Origin: Pseudomonas sp. W4I3
GTDB taxonomy: Bacteria > Pseudomonadota > Gammaproteobacteria > Pseudomonadales > Pseudomonadaceae
Length of the DNA stretch: 64,000 nucleotides
Direction of reading: 5' to 3'
NCBI RefSeq assembly: GCF_030816195.1
Contig: NZ_JAUSXS010000001.1
Span: 620,001 to 684,000, forward strand
Shown here: in pieces, positions 22,159 through 34,942 of the stretch
How the letters are laid out: every line of letters begins with the position of its first letter
How positions within the stretch are numbered: position 1 is the first letter of the stretch
Position numbers and translations under genes: made by a program
Notes under the pieces: model-generated
The model's input: the letters and a program-made list of their open reading frames with translations, nothing else
Database searches by the model: none
Told to the model about the DNA's origin: nothing

Positions 22159-23262
22159 ATGCATTTCACCATTCAACGCGAAGCCCTGTTGAAACCCCTG
22201 CAACTGGTCGCAGGCGTCGTCGAGCGCCGACAGACCTTGCCGGTGCTTTCCAACGTATTACTGGTGGTCGAAGGCCAGCAGTTGTCCTTGACCGGTACCG
22301 ACCTGGAAGTCGAGCTGGTTGGCCGCGTGCAGCTCGAAGAACCCGCCGAACCCGGCGAGATCACCGTGCCGGCGCGCAAGCTGATGGATATCTGCAAAAG
22401 CTTGCCGAACGACGCGCTGATCGACATCAAGGTCGACGAATCGAAACTGGTCGTCAAAGCCGGTCGCAGCCGTTTCACCCTGTCCACGTTGCCAGCCAAC
22501 GATTTCCCGACGGTGGAAGAAGGCCCGGGTTCGCTGACCTGCAGCCTGGAGCAGAGCAAACTGCGTCGTTTGATCGAGCGCACCAGCTTCGCCATGGCTC
22601 AGCAGGACGTGCGCTACTACCTTAACGGCATGCTGCTGGAAGTGTCCGAAGGCATCATCCGCGCGGTTGCGACTGACGGCCACCGTTTGGCGATGTGTTC
22701 GATGCGCGCCGATATCGGCCAGCCGGATCGTCACCAGGTCATCGTGCCGCGTAAAGGCATCCTCGAATTGGCGCGCTTGCTCACCGAGCCAGATGGCAAC
22801 GTCAGCATCGTTCTGGGCCAGCACCACATCCGCGCGACGACCGGCGAGTTCACCTTCACTTCCAAGCTGGTCGACGGCAAGTTCCCGGACTACGAGCGTG
22901 TGTTGCCTAAAGGCGGCGACAAGCTCGTACTCGGCGATCGTCAGGCGCTGCGTGAAGCGTTCAGCCGTACTGCCATTCTCTCCAACGAGAAGTACCGGGG
23001 TATTCGTCTGCAATTGGCCAACGGTCAGTTGAAGATCCAAGCCAACAACCCGGAACAGGAAGAAGCGGAAGAAGAAGTTGGCGTTGACTACAACGGCGGT
23101 TCGCTGGAAATCGGCTTCAACGTGAGCTACCTGCTGGACGTGCTGGGCGTGATGACCACCGAACAGGTTCGCCTGATTCTGTCGGACTCCAATAGCAGCG
23201 CGCTGGTACAAGAATCCGATAACGACGACTCGGCTTACGTTGTTATGCCGATGCGCCTGTAA
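22159..23262 (+). CDS. dnaN: DNA polymerase III beta sliding clamp
   Basis: This 367-residue protein forms the ring clamp that keeps DNA polymerase III on DNA. It has the three-repeat clamp fold, beginning MHFTIQREALLKPLQLVAGVVERRQ-like text and ending with the conserved YVVMPMRL. Length is normal. It sits between dnaA and recF, 20 bases before recF. Confidence 0.99.
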   Translation: MHFTIQREALLKPLQLVAGVVERRQTLPVLSNVLLVVEGQQLSLTGTDLEVELVGRVQLEEPAEPGEITVPARKLMDICKSLPNDALIDIKVDESKLVVKAGRSRFTLSTLPANDFPTVEEGPGSLTCSLEQSKLRRLIERTSFAMAQQDVRYYLNGMLLEVSEGIIRAVATDGHRLAMCSMRADIGQPDRHQVIVPRKGILELARLLTEPDGNVSIVLGQHHIRATTGEFTFTSKLVDGKFPDYERVLPKGGDKLVLGDRQALREAFSRTAILSNEKYRGIRLQLANGQLKIQANNPEQEEAEEEVGVDYNGGSLEIGFNVSYLLDVLGVMTTEQVRLILSDSNSSALVQESDNDDSAYVVMPMRL

Positions 23263-23282
23263 TCATGCTCAGCAGAAGCTAG

Positions 23283-26808
<3,526 letters not shown>

Positions 26809-26828
26809 TCAGGTACTCGGCAAAAACA

Positions 26829-26858
26829 AAAGGCCAACGCTAAGCGTTGGCCTTTTTT
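26829..26858 (+). terminator. Intrinsic terminator after gyrB
   Basis: Arms AGGCCAACG (26831-26839) and CGTTGGCCT (26845-26853) around CTAAG are followed by T6. It lies 20 bases past the gyrB stop. A-residues before the left arm could let it also act on the convergent response-regulator transcript. Confidence 0.92.
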
Positions 26859-26885
26859 ATGGATGTTTGCTCAGCATTTTATAAA

Positions 26886-26901
26886 TGCTCCACGTGGAAC
26901 A
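26886..26901. promoter_or_regulatory. parS: parS site (after gyrB)
   Basis: TGCTCCACGTGGAACA has one change from the perfect parS palindrome seen at 24334. It lies between the gyrB terminator and the end of the convergent response-regulator gene. Confidence 0.85.
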
Positions 26902-26910
26902 TATCCTTTT

Positions 26911-27633
26911 TCAGCTCTCAGCCGACGCTGCCACACTCTCCAATCGATACCCGTACCCATAAATCGTCAGCAACTGCCATCCTCGATCCGCCGTCAGCCC
27001 GAGCTTGTTACGCAATCTGTAGATATGGGTATCCAACGGCCGAGACGAGACCATTTCCTCATGGCTCCAAAACCGCTCGTACAGATATTCGCGAGACAGC
27101 GGACGGGCGAGGTTGGCAAACAAGCAGCTGGCCAAGCGGTATTCGCGTTCGGTGAGGTTGATCGGTTTGCCGGCGCGTGTGACCGTCAGCTCGGCATCAT
27201 CGAAGGTCAGATCATTGAAGCTTTGGAGTTCATTAGTGGCGGACTTTTGCAGTCCATGCCTGCGCAGGACTGCGGTTACGCGAGCTTTGAGTTCGTTAGG
27301 GCGAAAGGGTTTGCTGACGTAATCATCCGCTCCACTGTTGAGCGCCATGACGATATCGCTCTCGGCATCGCGGCTGGTGAGCATGATCACGGCGGGCGGT
27401 GACTCCATGTGCTCACGTGTCCAGCGCAACAACGCAATTCCGGTGATATCCGGGAGTTGCCAGTCGAGGATCAACAAATCGAAGGTTTCACGGCGCAGTT
27501 GGCGTAGCAGGTCTTCCCCGCGCTCGAAGCAATGCAGAGACCAGGACTGCTCCGAGGTGCTGGGAATTTGTCGCAGTGTCTGTTCCACCCGCCTCAACTC
27601 AGCGGGCTCGTCATCCAGTATTGCGACACGCAT
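26911..27633 (-). CDS. OmpR-family response regulator
   Basis: This 240-residue protein has a receiver domain with the acidic pair at residues 7-8, the likely phosphorylated Asp57 in LILDWQL, a Thr in MLTSRDA and the Lys in SKPFRP. A winged-helix DNA-binding domain follows (about residues 140-230: LTEREYRLASCLFANL, RPLDTHIYRLRNKLG, IYGYGYRLE). ATG 27633 (MRVAILDDEP) is chosen over an upstream start that would add residues not seen in the family. It is divergent from the CHASE2 kinase, its probable partner. Targets are unknown. Confidence 0.93.
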   Translation of the reverse strand: MRVAILDDEPAELRRVEQTLRQIPSTSEQSWSLHCFERGEDLLRQLRRETFDLLILDWQLPDITGIALLRWTREHMESPPAVIMLTSRDAESDIVMALNSGADDYVSKPFRPNELKARVTAVLRRHGLQKSATNELQSFNDLTFDDAELTVTRAGKPINLTEREYRLASCLFANLARPLSREYLYERFWSHEEMVSSRPLDTHIYRLRNKLGLTADRGWQLLTIYGYGYRLESVAASAES

Positions 27634-28006
27634 GAGTGGGTCCTTCCTGCAAAAATACGGCAGCTTAATCAGAGGCACACTGTGCAAGCACAAATAATAG
27701 CCTCTGAATCTGAATAATTATGGTGGGATACAACGAGGCTCAAATCTCTCGGTACGCTGATATCAAAGGCCAGTAACCTATCGATACTTCTCGCCCCCTA
27801 GAGGAAAGATACCGGCTCCTGCTTATGAGGAAAAGGATCGATGTACGGTATTGTGGCCGCTTGGTCGTCCACTAAGACCGAAATAAGCTTCACTGGTTGC
27901 AACACCTCTGATGCGTTTCATCGTGGCCACCTGGAGGGAGACCGGGGCTTATGACACTTTCATCTGACGATCATTGCTGCTTTTTCAGGCCTGTGGCGGT
28001 GGCCCT
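27634..28006. other. Divergent gap between response regulator and kinase
   Basis: This 373-base region must hold the promoters of both divergent signalling genes. No strong consensus promoter or long repeat was seen. Two very short ORFs on the plus strand (27841-27954 and 27951-28010) run into the kinase start and are listed separately. Confidence 0.5.
27841..27954 (+). CDS. Possible 37-residue leader ORF
   Basis: ATG 27841 is preceded by GAGGAAAAGGATCG, a good ribosome-binding site, and opens 37 codons (MYGIVAAWSSTKTE onward) to TGA 27952. I do not recognise the peptide. Its stop overlaps the next small ORF (ATGA). It may be a leader whose translation affects the kinase gene, or chance. Confidence 0.3.
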   Translation: MYGIVAAWSSTKTEISFTGCNTSDAFHRGHLEGDRGL

Positions 28007-28010
28007 GTGA
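27951..28010 (+). CDS. Possible 19-residue ORF overlapping the kinase start
   Basis: ATG 27951 follows GGAGGGAG by about ten bases and opens 19 codons (MTLSSDDHCCFFRPVAVAL) to TGA 28008. Its stop overlaps the GTG start proposed for the kinase (GTGA), and its start overlaps the stop of the 37-codon ORF. This would allow stepwise coupled translation. The peptide is unrecognised and the call is tentative. Confidence 0.25.
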   Translation: MTLSSDDHCCFFRPVAVAL

Positions 28011-30283
28011 AACTATGGGGCGAGGCTGAAAAGCGCCAGCCCACCCGGGCGCAGCTGCTGTTTCACGGGCTAGTGCGGGAATGGCTGTTGATCGGCTTGG
28101 TTTTGTTGCCTTTTACGGCCTACCTGTCCTTGAGTCCGGGCCTGGCGTTGAACAACCCACTTTATGACAGCCTGCGCCAATGGGCACCGTTACCCGTAGA
28201 CCCACGCATTGTGCTGGTGACCATTGACGCGCCAAGCCTGGAAGAACTCGGCCCATGGCCCTGGCCTCGCAGTGTGCATGCAGACTTGATCGAACGCCTG
28301 AGCGCTGCCCAGCCTGCTGGCATCTTGTTCGATGTGATCTTCAGTGAGCCCAGCGAAGGCGTGGGTGATCACCGATTGGCCGAGGCCGTGTGCAGGGCGG
28401 GCAATGTGGTATTGCCCATCGTGACTGATAGCAGCGTGGGGTCGAGGCAGATTGGAGAGTCATTGTCGCCCTTGCTCAAGTGCGCCAAGGGCATCGGGCA
28501 TATCAACGTCGAATCGGATAACGATGGTGTCGTGCGCAGTCTCTATCTGCGTGAAGGCCCACCGGGAAGCACACTTCCGCAATTGGCCTGGCTGGCATTC
28601 GCGTTGAATGGGGAAACATCGGGAATGCCGGGTACGCCCCAAGAGCCCCGAAGTCACCAATGGCATCAGGAGCACGAAATTCGCGTCCCTTTCACCTCTA
28701 CGGATGATCGCTTTGCGAGTGTGTCCTATGCCAGCGTACTGCGTGGCGAGGTGTCCTCCGAATGGTTACGCGGGCGCCTGATTCTGGTCGGCGCCACCGC
28801 CTACGGAATGGGCGAAAGTTTCGTTACGCCGCTCTCCTCTACCGGATCGACGGCGGGCGTCGAGATCCTAGCCAACGTGCTCAACGGCCTACTGCAAGGT
28901 CGCAGCATTGTTGACCTGCCGGGTTGGCTGGCGGCGCTGATGGCGACGTCACTGGTGGCGTTGTTGCTGGGCCTGCTGCTGTATCGCCCGCGTTATGCGT
29001 TATGGATGACGCTTGGCGGCATGGCTACATCGTTAATGATTTCGTGGGCGCTGCTGAGCTTTGGACACTGGTGGTCGCCGGCGGCCTGTCTGATTGGGTT
29101 ATTGCTCAGTTACCTGATATGGAACTGGCGGCGCTTGAGTGTGATCCTCGCCTACTTCGGCTGGGAACTGGCTCGGCTGGATAATGAACCCAAAGTCTTG
29201 CCAGAGCGCCGCCGCGCACCCGCAAGCAAAGGCGATGTGCTCCAAGGGCGTATCTTCGCCCTGGAGCAGGCAGTCAGCCGCACGCGGGATACCCGGCGCT
29301 TTATGGCCGATGGTTTGGAATGCCTGCCGGTAGCGACGCTGATTACCGATCCACAGGGCCGTATCCTGTTGGCCAATCGCGTCGCCCGTGATGTATTCGG
29401 CAATGATCTGGTCAGCGAAAACTTCATCGAACAACTCGCCGACCTGGGGTATCCCCCGTTGAATAACGGCATTCGCCCTGCCCTCTCGGAGTTGGAATTA
29501 GTCGAGTTCCGTGACATCCACCAGCGCAGTCTGCGAATGGAGCTCGCGCCCTTGCTTCCGGCGGAAGGTGACTTCGCGCTCGGTTGGCTGCTGAGCCTCA
29601 CGGACCTAAGCAAGGAGCGTGAAGCCCAGCAGCACCGCGAAACCATGCTGCGCTTTCTGTCTCATGACTTGCGAGCACCGCATTCGGCAATTCTCGCTCT
29701 GTTGGACGTGCATGGCAGCGAATCGCCAGTCTTTGCCCAGATAGAACAGCAGGTCCGACGCGCTTTGAGCCTCACTGAGTCCTTCGTGCAATTGGCCAAG
29801 GCCGAGGCTGACGGTTATCACTTCCAGCCCACCCTGTTCGCCATGCTCGTGATGGATGCTTTCGACCAAGTGGCGGTCATCGCCCAATTAAAGAACATTC
29901 ACCTGGTTCACGACCTGGATGAAGCAGACGAAGGCATGGTGTATGCCGATCAATCGCTGCTTACCCGTGCGCTCTTCAATGTGCTGGAAAATGCGATCAA
30001 ATATTCGCCGCCCGATACCACCGTCACGTTAAGCCACGGCAGCGCGCAAGGATGGCTGGAATGCCGCATCAGCGACCAGGGGCCGGGGATTGCGCCTGAT
30101 GATCTGCCGGAGCTGTTCAACCAATATCGGCGCTTCGATTCGGCGCAGGGCAGTGACGGCCTAGGGTTGGGCCTGACGATGGTAAAGGCCGTCGTAGAAC
30201 GCCACCGCGGGCGTGTTATCTGTGAAAGTCAGCTGGGCACGGGCTCGACGTTCATCCTGCATTTGCCCCAGTTGGAGGATTGA
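28007..30283 (+). CDS. CHASE2-domain sensor histidine kinase
   Basis: This protein of about 758 residues has an N-terminal membrane segment (REWLLIGLVLLPFTAYLSL), a periplasmic CHASE2 domain (PRIVLVTIDAPSLEELGPWPWPR onward), three closely spaced membrane helices near residues 300-375, and a cytoplasmic PAS-like stretch. The kinase core follows: H box MLRFLSHDLRAPHS, N box LFNVLENAIKYSP, G boxes DQGPGIAPDD and GLGLGLTMVK. The start could be GTG 28007 or an in-frame TTG at 27974; neither has a perfect ribosome-binding site. CHASE2 is an extracellular sensor domain of unknown ligand. The divergent OmpR-type regulator is the likely partner. Confidence 0.92.
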   Translation: MKLWGEAEKRQPTRAQLLFHGLVREWLLIGLVLLPFTAYLSLSPGLALNNPLYDSLRQWAPLPVDPRIVLVTIDAPSLEELGPWPWPRSVHADLIERLSAAQPAGILFDVIFSEPSEGVGDHRLAEAVCRAGNVVLPIVTDSSVGSRQIGESLSPLLKCAKGIGHINVESDNDGVVRSLYLREGPPGSTLPQLAWLAFALNGETSGMPGTPQEPRSHQWHQEHEIRVPFTSTDDRFASVSYASVLRGEVSSEWLRGRLILVGATAYGMGESFVTPLSSTGSTAGVEILANVLNGLLQGRSIVDLPGWLAALMATSLVALLLGLLLYRPRYALWMTLGGMATSLMISWALLSFGHWWSPAACLIGLLLSYLIWNWRRLSVILAYFGWELARLDNEPKVLPERRRAPASKGDVLQGRIFALEQAVSRTRDTRRFMADGLECLPVATLITDPQGRILLANRVARDVFGNDLVSENFIEQLADLGYPPLNNGIRPALSELELVEFRDIHQRSLRMELAPLLPAEGDFALGWLLSLTDLSKEREAQQHRETMLRFLSHDLRAPHSAILALLDVHGSESPVFAQIEQQVRRALSLTESFVQLAKAEADGYHFQPTLFAMLVMDAFDQVAVIAQLKNIHLVHDLDEADEGMVYADQSLLTRALFNVLENAIKYSPPDTTVTLSHGSAQGWLECRISDQGPGIAPDDLPELFNQYRRFDSAQGSDGLGLGLTMVKAVVERHRGRVICESQLGTGSTFILHLPQLED

Positions 30284-30310
30284 AAAGCGGGCTTTTCGGC
30301 TGTGCATAAA

Positions 30311-30338
30311 AAACCGGTCTCAAGGACCGGTTTTTTTA
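30311..30338 (+). terminator. Intrinsic terminator after the CHASE2 kinase
   Basis: Arms AACCGGTC (30312-30319) and GACCGGTT (30325-30332) around TCAAG are followed by a T-run to 30337. A-residues on the left side could also let it act on the convergent plsC transcript. Confidence 0.9.
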
Positions 30339-30464
30339 TGCCATAAAAACTTATGCACGTTTTTCGAGATTTTATGAGCTTCAGAAATATGCAATTAAAT
30401 CAGAGAGTTATGACCGTAAACGGACAATTCGCCAACAAACCGTGCACAGGTTATCCACAGAAGC

Positions 30465-31235
30465 TCAAATCTCCGGCGTCTCGACTACCACAGGCTCCGG
30501 CGGCAATGAACCCATGGCCCTTTGCTGCGCTTCATTCCATGCAGCGGCACGGTCATTCAATGCGGCAATGGCACGTGGGCCCTCGCCTTCTGCATACATC
30601 GGCTCGCCGATCACTACGGTAATGGTGCCTGCACGTTTCGCCCAGCCGGTCTTCGGCCAGTACTTGCCGGCGTTATGGGCAATTGGCAACACCGGCAGGT
30701 TGGCGTTGACCGCCAACGCAGTACCACCGCGTGAGAACTTGCCTACGGTGCCAAACGGCACGCGCGTACCTTCTGGGAAGATCAGCACCCAAACGCCATC
30801 TTTAAGCAGCTCGTCGCCCTTCTTCGCGACATGCTTGAGCGCCGCCTTCGGATTGTCACGGTCGATCGCGATCGGACGCAGCATCGCCATCGCCCAGCCG
30901 AAGAACGGCACGTACAGCAGCTCACGCTTGAGCACCTGGCTCAGGGGCGAAAAGTACGCCGAGAGAAAGAACGTTTCCCAGGTGCTCTGGTGGTTCGACA
31001 GAATCACACAGGGCCGGTCCGGGACGTTTTCGGCGCCCTTGACCTCGAAACGGATGTCCAGGAATACCTTGGACAGCCACAACGCGCAGCGGCACCAATA
31101 CACATTGATGAAGCGATAGCGCGCCTTGAAGGGCAGGAAAGGTGCAATAAAAAAGCTCAGGGTGCACCAGAGAAACGAACTGGTGCCCAGCAGCAGGTAA
31201 AAGAAAAAGGTTCTGATGGCCTGCAAGATCGACAT
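30465..31235 (-). CDS. plsC: 1-acyl-sn-glycerol-3-phosphate acyltransferase
   Basis: This 256-residue membrane-bound enzyme adds the second fatty acid to lysophosphatidic acid in phospholipid synthesis. It has an N-terminal hydrophobic segment, the catalytic motif NHQSTWE at residues 81-87 (HX4E where many relatives have HX4D), and the substrate motif FPEGTR at residues 153-158. ATG 31235 (MSILQAIRTF) is chosen; the open frame upstream is not conserved. It follows gmhB, as in other pseudomonads, where several PlsC-like paralogues exist. Confidence 0.9.
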   Translation of the reverse strand: MSILQAIRTFFFYLLLGTSSFLWCTLSFFIAPFLPFKARYRFINVYWCRCALWLSKVFLDIRFEVKGAENVPDRPCVILSNHQSTWETFFLSAYFSPLSQVLKRELLYVPFFGWAMAMLRPIAIDRDNPKAALKHVAKKGDELLKDGVWVLIFPEGTRVPFGTVGKFSRGGTALAVNANLPVLPIAHNAGKYWPKTGWAKRAGTITVVIGEPMYAEGEGPRAIAALNDRAAAWNEAQQRAMGSLPPEPVVVETPEI

Positions 31236-31317
31236 GGCGGCATTTACCGTTGCGGGACACGGCCCGCCTGTTAAAAGCGCACTCCCGAACAATCCTTGGT
31301 CAGGAAGTCGAGGGCGG

Positions 31318-31854
31318 CTAGTTGTTAATAAGTTCTGCGGCAACCGCCGCCAGATCGTCAAAAATCAAAGTGCCTACCGGCAGGTTTTTCGCCTGGGTCT
31401 TTTCGCCTTTCCCGGTTTTTACCAAAACTGGCTGAGAGTCGACGGCCTTGGCCGCCTCCAGGTCACCGAGACTGTCCCCGACGAACCATATCCCAGCCAA
31501 GGGCACCTTGTAATGTTCTGCAATAGTTTTCAACATGCCGGGCTTGGGTTTGCGGCAATCGCAGCCCTCATCCGGCCCGTGGGGGCAGTAGACCACCAGC
31601 CCCACGTCGCCGCCCTGCTCCGCCACCAGCGTGCGCAAGCGCGCGTGCATGGCGTCCAGCGTAGCGATGTCGTAATAACCGCGGGCGATGCCGGACTGGT
31701 TAGTGGCAATTGCCACGGTCCAGCCGGCTTTACTCAACTGCGCGATGGCCTCGATCGAACCGGGCAATGGAATCCATTCCGCCACCGACTTGATGTAAGC
31801 GTCGGAGTCGTAATTGATCACCCCGTCCCGATCGAGAATCAGCAGTTTCAACAT
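31318..31854 (-). CDS. gmhB: D-glycero-beta-D-manno-heptose-1,7-bisphosphate 7-phosphatase
   Basis: This 178-residue HAD-family phosphatase acts in the ADP-heptose pathway for the LPS inner core. The nucleophile motif DRDGVIN starts at Asp8, a zinc-binding cluster of Cys and His (CPHGPDEGCDCRKPKPG) is near residues 90-106, and GDSLGDLEAA is the acidic motif. It starts two bases after glyS and lies upstream of plsC. Confidence 0.95.
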   Translation of the reverse strand: MLKLLILDRDGVINYDSDAYIKSVAEWIPLPGSIEAIAQLSKAGWTVAIATNQSGIARGYYDIATLDAMHARLRTLVAEQGGDVGLVVYCPHGPDEGCDCRKPKPGMLKTIAEHYKVPLAGIWFVGDSLGDLEAAKAVDSQPVLVKTGKGEKTQAKNLPVGTLIFDDLAAVAAELINN

Positions 31855-31856
31855 GA

Positions 31857-33911
31857 TCAGCCCAGTACGGAAATGTCAGCGATATTGATGAACAGCCCAC
31901 GCAGACGCGCCAGCATGGCGTAGCGGTTTTTGCGCACGCCGGCATCCTCGGCATTGATCATCACCGCTTCGAAGAACGCATCCACCGGCTCACGCAGCGA
32001 CGCCAGGCGCGCCAAGGCTTGCGCGTAGTTACGCTCGGCGATCAGCGGTTTCACGGCGTTTTCGGCCTTGGCGATGGCCGAATTCAGCGAGAACTCCTTG
32101 GCGTCGGCAAACAGGCCTGGGTCGACTTCGGCAGTGCCGAGGTTGTCGGCCTTGCTCAGCAGGTTCGATACACGCTTGTTCACGGCGGCCAATGCATCGG
32201 CTTCCGGCAGCTTGCGGAACGCCTGTACGGCTTGTACGCGTTGATCGAAGTCCAGCGCCGAACCCGGTTGCAGCGCACGAACCGACAGGTAGACGGAAAC
32301 GTCCACGCCTTCGTCTTCGTAACGTGCACGCAGGCGGTCGAACACGAACTCCAGCACTTGCTCGGCCAGGCCGGCTTGCTTGACCTTGCTGCCGAACTGG
32401 CCGACTGCGAACACCACGGCCTGGGTCAGGTCGAGGTCCAGCTTCTTGTCGATCAGGATGCGCAGCACGCCCAAGGCCGCACGGCGCAGGGCATACGGGT
32501 CTTTGCTGCCGGTGGGCAGCATGCCGATACCGAAGATACCTACCAGCGTGTCCAGCTTGTCGGCGATGGCGACGGCCGCACCGGTCAGGGTGCCTGGCAG
32601 TTCGGCACCGGCGCCACGTGGCATGTACTGCTCGTTCAGCGCCAGGGCCACATCGTTCGGCTCGCCGTCGTTGAGGGCGTAGTAGTAACCGGCCACGCCT
32701 TGCATCTCAGGGAACTCGCCAACCATCTCGGTGGCCAGGTCGCACTTGGACAGCAGGCCCGCACGGGCGGCCCAGGCAGCGTCGCCGCCAATGCGTGGCG
32801 CAATGTAGGCCGCCAGCTTGGAAACGCGCACGGCCTTGTCGTAGACGCTGCCGAGTTTTTCCTGGAACACCACGTTCTGCAGGCGCAGGTTGAAGTCTTC
32901 GAGCTTCTGCTTCTTGTCTTGCTTGAAGAAGAACTCCGCGTCGGTCAGGCGTGGGCGCACGACTTTTTCGTTACCCGCGATGATCTGCTGCGGGTCCTTG
33001 CTTTCGATGTTGGCCACGGTGATAAAGCGCGGCAGCAACTTGCCGTCCACGTCCAGCAGGCAGAAGTACTTCTGGTTGTCCTGCATGGTGGTGATCAGCG
33101 CTTCTTGCGGCACATCCAGGAAGCGCTCTTCGAACGAGCACACCAGCGGCACAGGCCATTCAACCAGGGCGGTCACTTCGTCGAGCAGACTTGGCGGCAC
33201 GATGGCGGTGCCTTCCTGCAGGCGCGCCAGCTCTTCGGTGCGCTTGCTGATCAGCTCGCGACGTTCATTGGCATCGGCCAGAACATAGGCGGCGCGCAGG
33301 TCATCGAGGTAGTTGGCCGGCGAGGTGATGCGCACGCTCTCTGGATGATGGAAGCGGTGACCACGCGAGTCACGGCCGGCCTTCTGGGCGAGGATGGTGC
33401 AATCGATGACTTGGTCACCGAGCAGCATCACCAGCCATTGGGTCGGACGTACGAACTCTTCCTTGCGTGCACCCCAGCGCATGCGCTTGGGGATTGGCAG
33501 GTCGTTCAAGGAATCTTCGACGATGGTCGGCAGCAGGCTGGCCGTTGGCTTGCCGGGAATGACCTGGCTGAAACGCAGTTTCGGGCCGCTCTGGTCAATT
33601 TCGCTCAGCTCGACGCCGCACTTCTTGGCGAAGCCCAGTGCCGCTTGAGTGGGATTGCCTTCGGCGTCGAACGCGGCCTGACGCGGCGGGCCGTCGAGGT
33701 TGATGTTGCGGTCCGGCTGCTGGGTTTCCAGCGCCGTGAGCAATACCGCCAGGCGGCGCGGCGCGGCATAGACCTTCTTTGCGGCGAACTTCAGGCCGGC
33801 GCTCTGCAGGCCTTTTTCGATACCGGCCAGGAAGGCATCGGCCAGGGTGTTCAGTGCCTTGGGTGGCAGCTCTTCGGTGCCCAGTTCAACCAGGAAATCT
33901 TGAGCACTCAT
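31857..33911 (-). CDS. glyS: Glycyl-tRNA synthetase beta subunit
   Basis: This 684-residue protein is the beta subunit of the alpha2-beta2 glycyl-tRNA synthetase, with tRNA-binding and editing-like domains. It begins [20 protein letters not shown], as the family does, and has normal length. The ATG overlaps the glyQ stop by four bases (ATGA). A 659-residue antisense ORF is a shadow. Confidence 0.98.
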   Translation of the reverse strand: MSAQDFLVELGTEELPPKALNTLADAFLAGIEKGLQSAGLKFAAKKVYAAPRRLAVLLTALETQQPDRNINLDGPPRQAAFDAEGNPTQAALGFAKKCGVELSEIDQSGPKLRFSQVIPGKPTASLLPTIVEDSLNDLPIPKRMRWGARKEEFVRPTQWLVMLLGDQVIDCTILAQKAGRDSRGHRFHHPESVRITSPANYLDDLRAAYVLADANERRELISKRTEELARLQEGTAIVPPSLLDEVTALVEWPVPLVCSFEERFLDVPQEALITTMQDNQKYFCLLDVDGKLLPRFITVANIESKDPQQIIAGNEKVVRPRLTDAEFFFKQDKKQKLEDFNLRLQNVVFQEKLGSVYDKAVRVSKLAAYIAPRIGGDAAWAARAGLLSKCDLATEMVGEFPEMQGVAGYYYALNDGEPNDVALALNEQYMPRGAGAELPGTLTGAAVAIADKLDTLVGIFGIGMLPTGSKDPYALRRAALGVLRILIDKKLDLDLTQAVVFAVGQFGSKVKQAGLAEQVLEFVFDRLRARYEDEGVDVSVYLSVRALQPGSALDFDQRVQAVQAFRKLPEADALAAVNKRVSNLLSKADNLGTAEVDPGLFADAKEFSLNSAIAKAENAVKPLIAERNYAQALARLASLREPVDAFFEAVMINAEDAGVRKNRYAMLARLRGLFINIADISVLG

Positions 33912-34861
33912 TGTGCAGCCTCCAGCTTAGCCAACACTTCATCACGCAAATCCGGGGTTGCCATCGGGAAGCCCAGCTTGGCGCGAGCCAGCAGGTAGGC
34001 TTGGGCGACGGAACGCGCCAGGGTGCGTACACGCAGGATGTATTGCTGGCGCGCGGTCACCGAGATAGCACGGCGCGCATCCAGCAGGTTGAAGGTATGG
34101 GAGGCCTTCAACACCATTTCATAGCTCGGCAACGGCAGCGGCTGGTCGAGTTCGATCAGGCGCTTGGCTTCGCTTTCATAGAAGTCGAACAGTTCGAACA
34201 GCTTGTCGACGTTGGCGTGTTCGAAGTTGTAGGTCGATTGCTCCACTTCGTTCTGGTGGAACACATCGCCGTAGGTGACTTTACCGAACGGGCCGTCAGC
34301 CCATACCAGGTCGTAGACCGAGTCCACGCCCTGCAGGTACATGGCCAGGCGCTCGAGGCCGTAGGTGATTTCGCCGGTCACCGGGTAGCACTCGATGCCG
34401 CCCGCTTGTTGGAAGTAAGTGAACTGCGTCACTTCCATGCCATTGAGCCAGACTTCCCAGCCCAGGCCCCACGCGCCAAGAGTCGGCGACTCCCAGTTGT
34501 CTTCGACGAAACGGATGTCGTGGACCAGCGGGTCCAGGCCGACATGTTTCAGCGAGCCCAGGTACAGTTCCTGGAAGTTGTCCGGGTTGGGCTTTAATAC
34601 CACCTGGAACTGGTAGTAGTGCTGCAGACGGTTCGGGTTCTCGCCGTAGCGGCCGTCAGTCGGGCGACGACTGGGCTGCACATAAGCGGCGTTCCAGGTT
34701 TCCGGGCCGATGGCCCGCAGGAATGTAGCGGTGTGGAAAGTGCCGGCGCCTACTTCCATATCGTAGGGCTGAAGTACCACACAACCTTGCTCGGCCCAGT
34801 ATTGCTGGAGGGCGAGGATCAAGTCTTGGAAGGTACGCACGGCTGGCGTAGGCTGGCTCAC
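33908..34861 (-). CDS. glyQ: Glycyl-tRNA synthetase alpha subunit
   Basis: This 317-residue protein is the catalytic alpha subunit of the tetrameric glycyl-tRNA synthetase. Class II synthetase motifs are seen ([32 protein letters not shown], near residues 50-80, and [18 protein letters not shown], near residues 180-197). GTG 34861 ([12 protein letters not shown]) is chosen because AGGTGA is six bases upstream and homologues begin there. It is divergent from tag. Confidence 0.97.
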   Translation of the reverse strand: MSQPTPAVRTFQDLILALQQYWAEQGCVVLQPYDMEVGAGTFHTATFLRAIGPETWNAAYVQPSRRPTDGRYGENPNRLQHYYQFQVVLKPNPDNFQELYLGSLKHVGLDPLVHDIRFVEDNWESPTLGAWGLGWEVWLNGMEVTQFTYFQQAGGIECYPVTGEITYGLERLAMYLQGVDSVYDLVWADGPFGKVTYGDVFHQNEVEQSTYNFEHANVDKLFELFDFYESEAKRLIELDQPLPLPSYEMVLKASHTFNLLDARRAISVTARQQYILRVRTLARSVAQAYLLARAKLGFPMATPDLRDEVLAKLEAAQ

Positions 34862-34942
34862 GAAATTCACCTGTTACTTGGGCTGCGATTTAAAGAGCGG
34901 GAGTATACCCGATTCGGCCCCGCCACCACTCCCTGGAGCCTT

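Noticed and set aside
32605..32620. CCACGTGGC sequence in glyS as a parS site
   Set aside because: Only the central eight bases match; the flanks do not complete the 16-base palindrome.
32019..33998. 659-codon plus-strand ORF over glyS
   Set aside because: Antisense shadow of glyS; the real gene has full family motifs on the minus strand.
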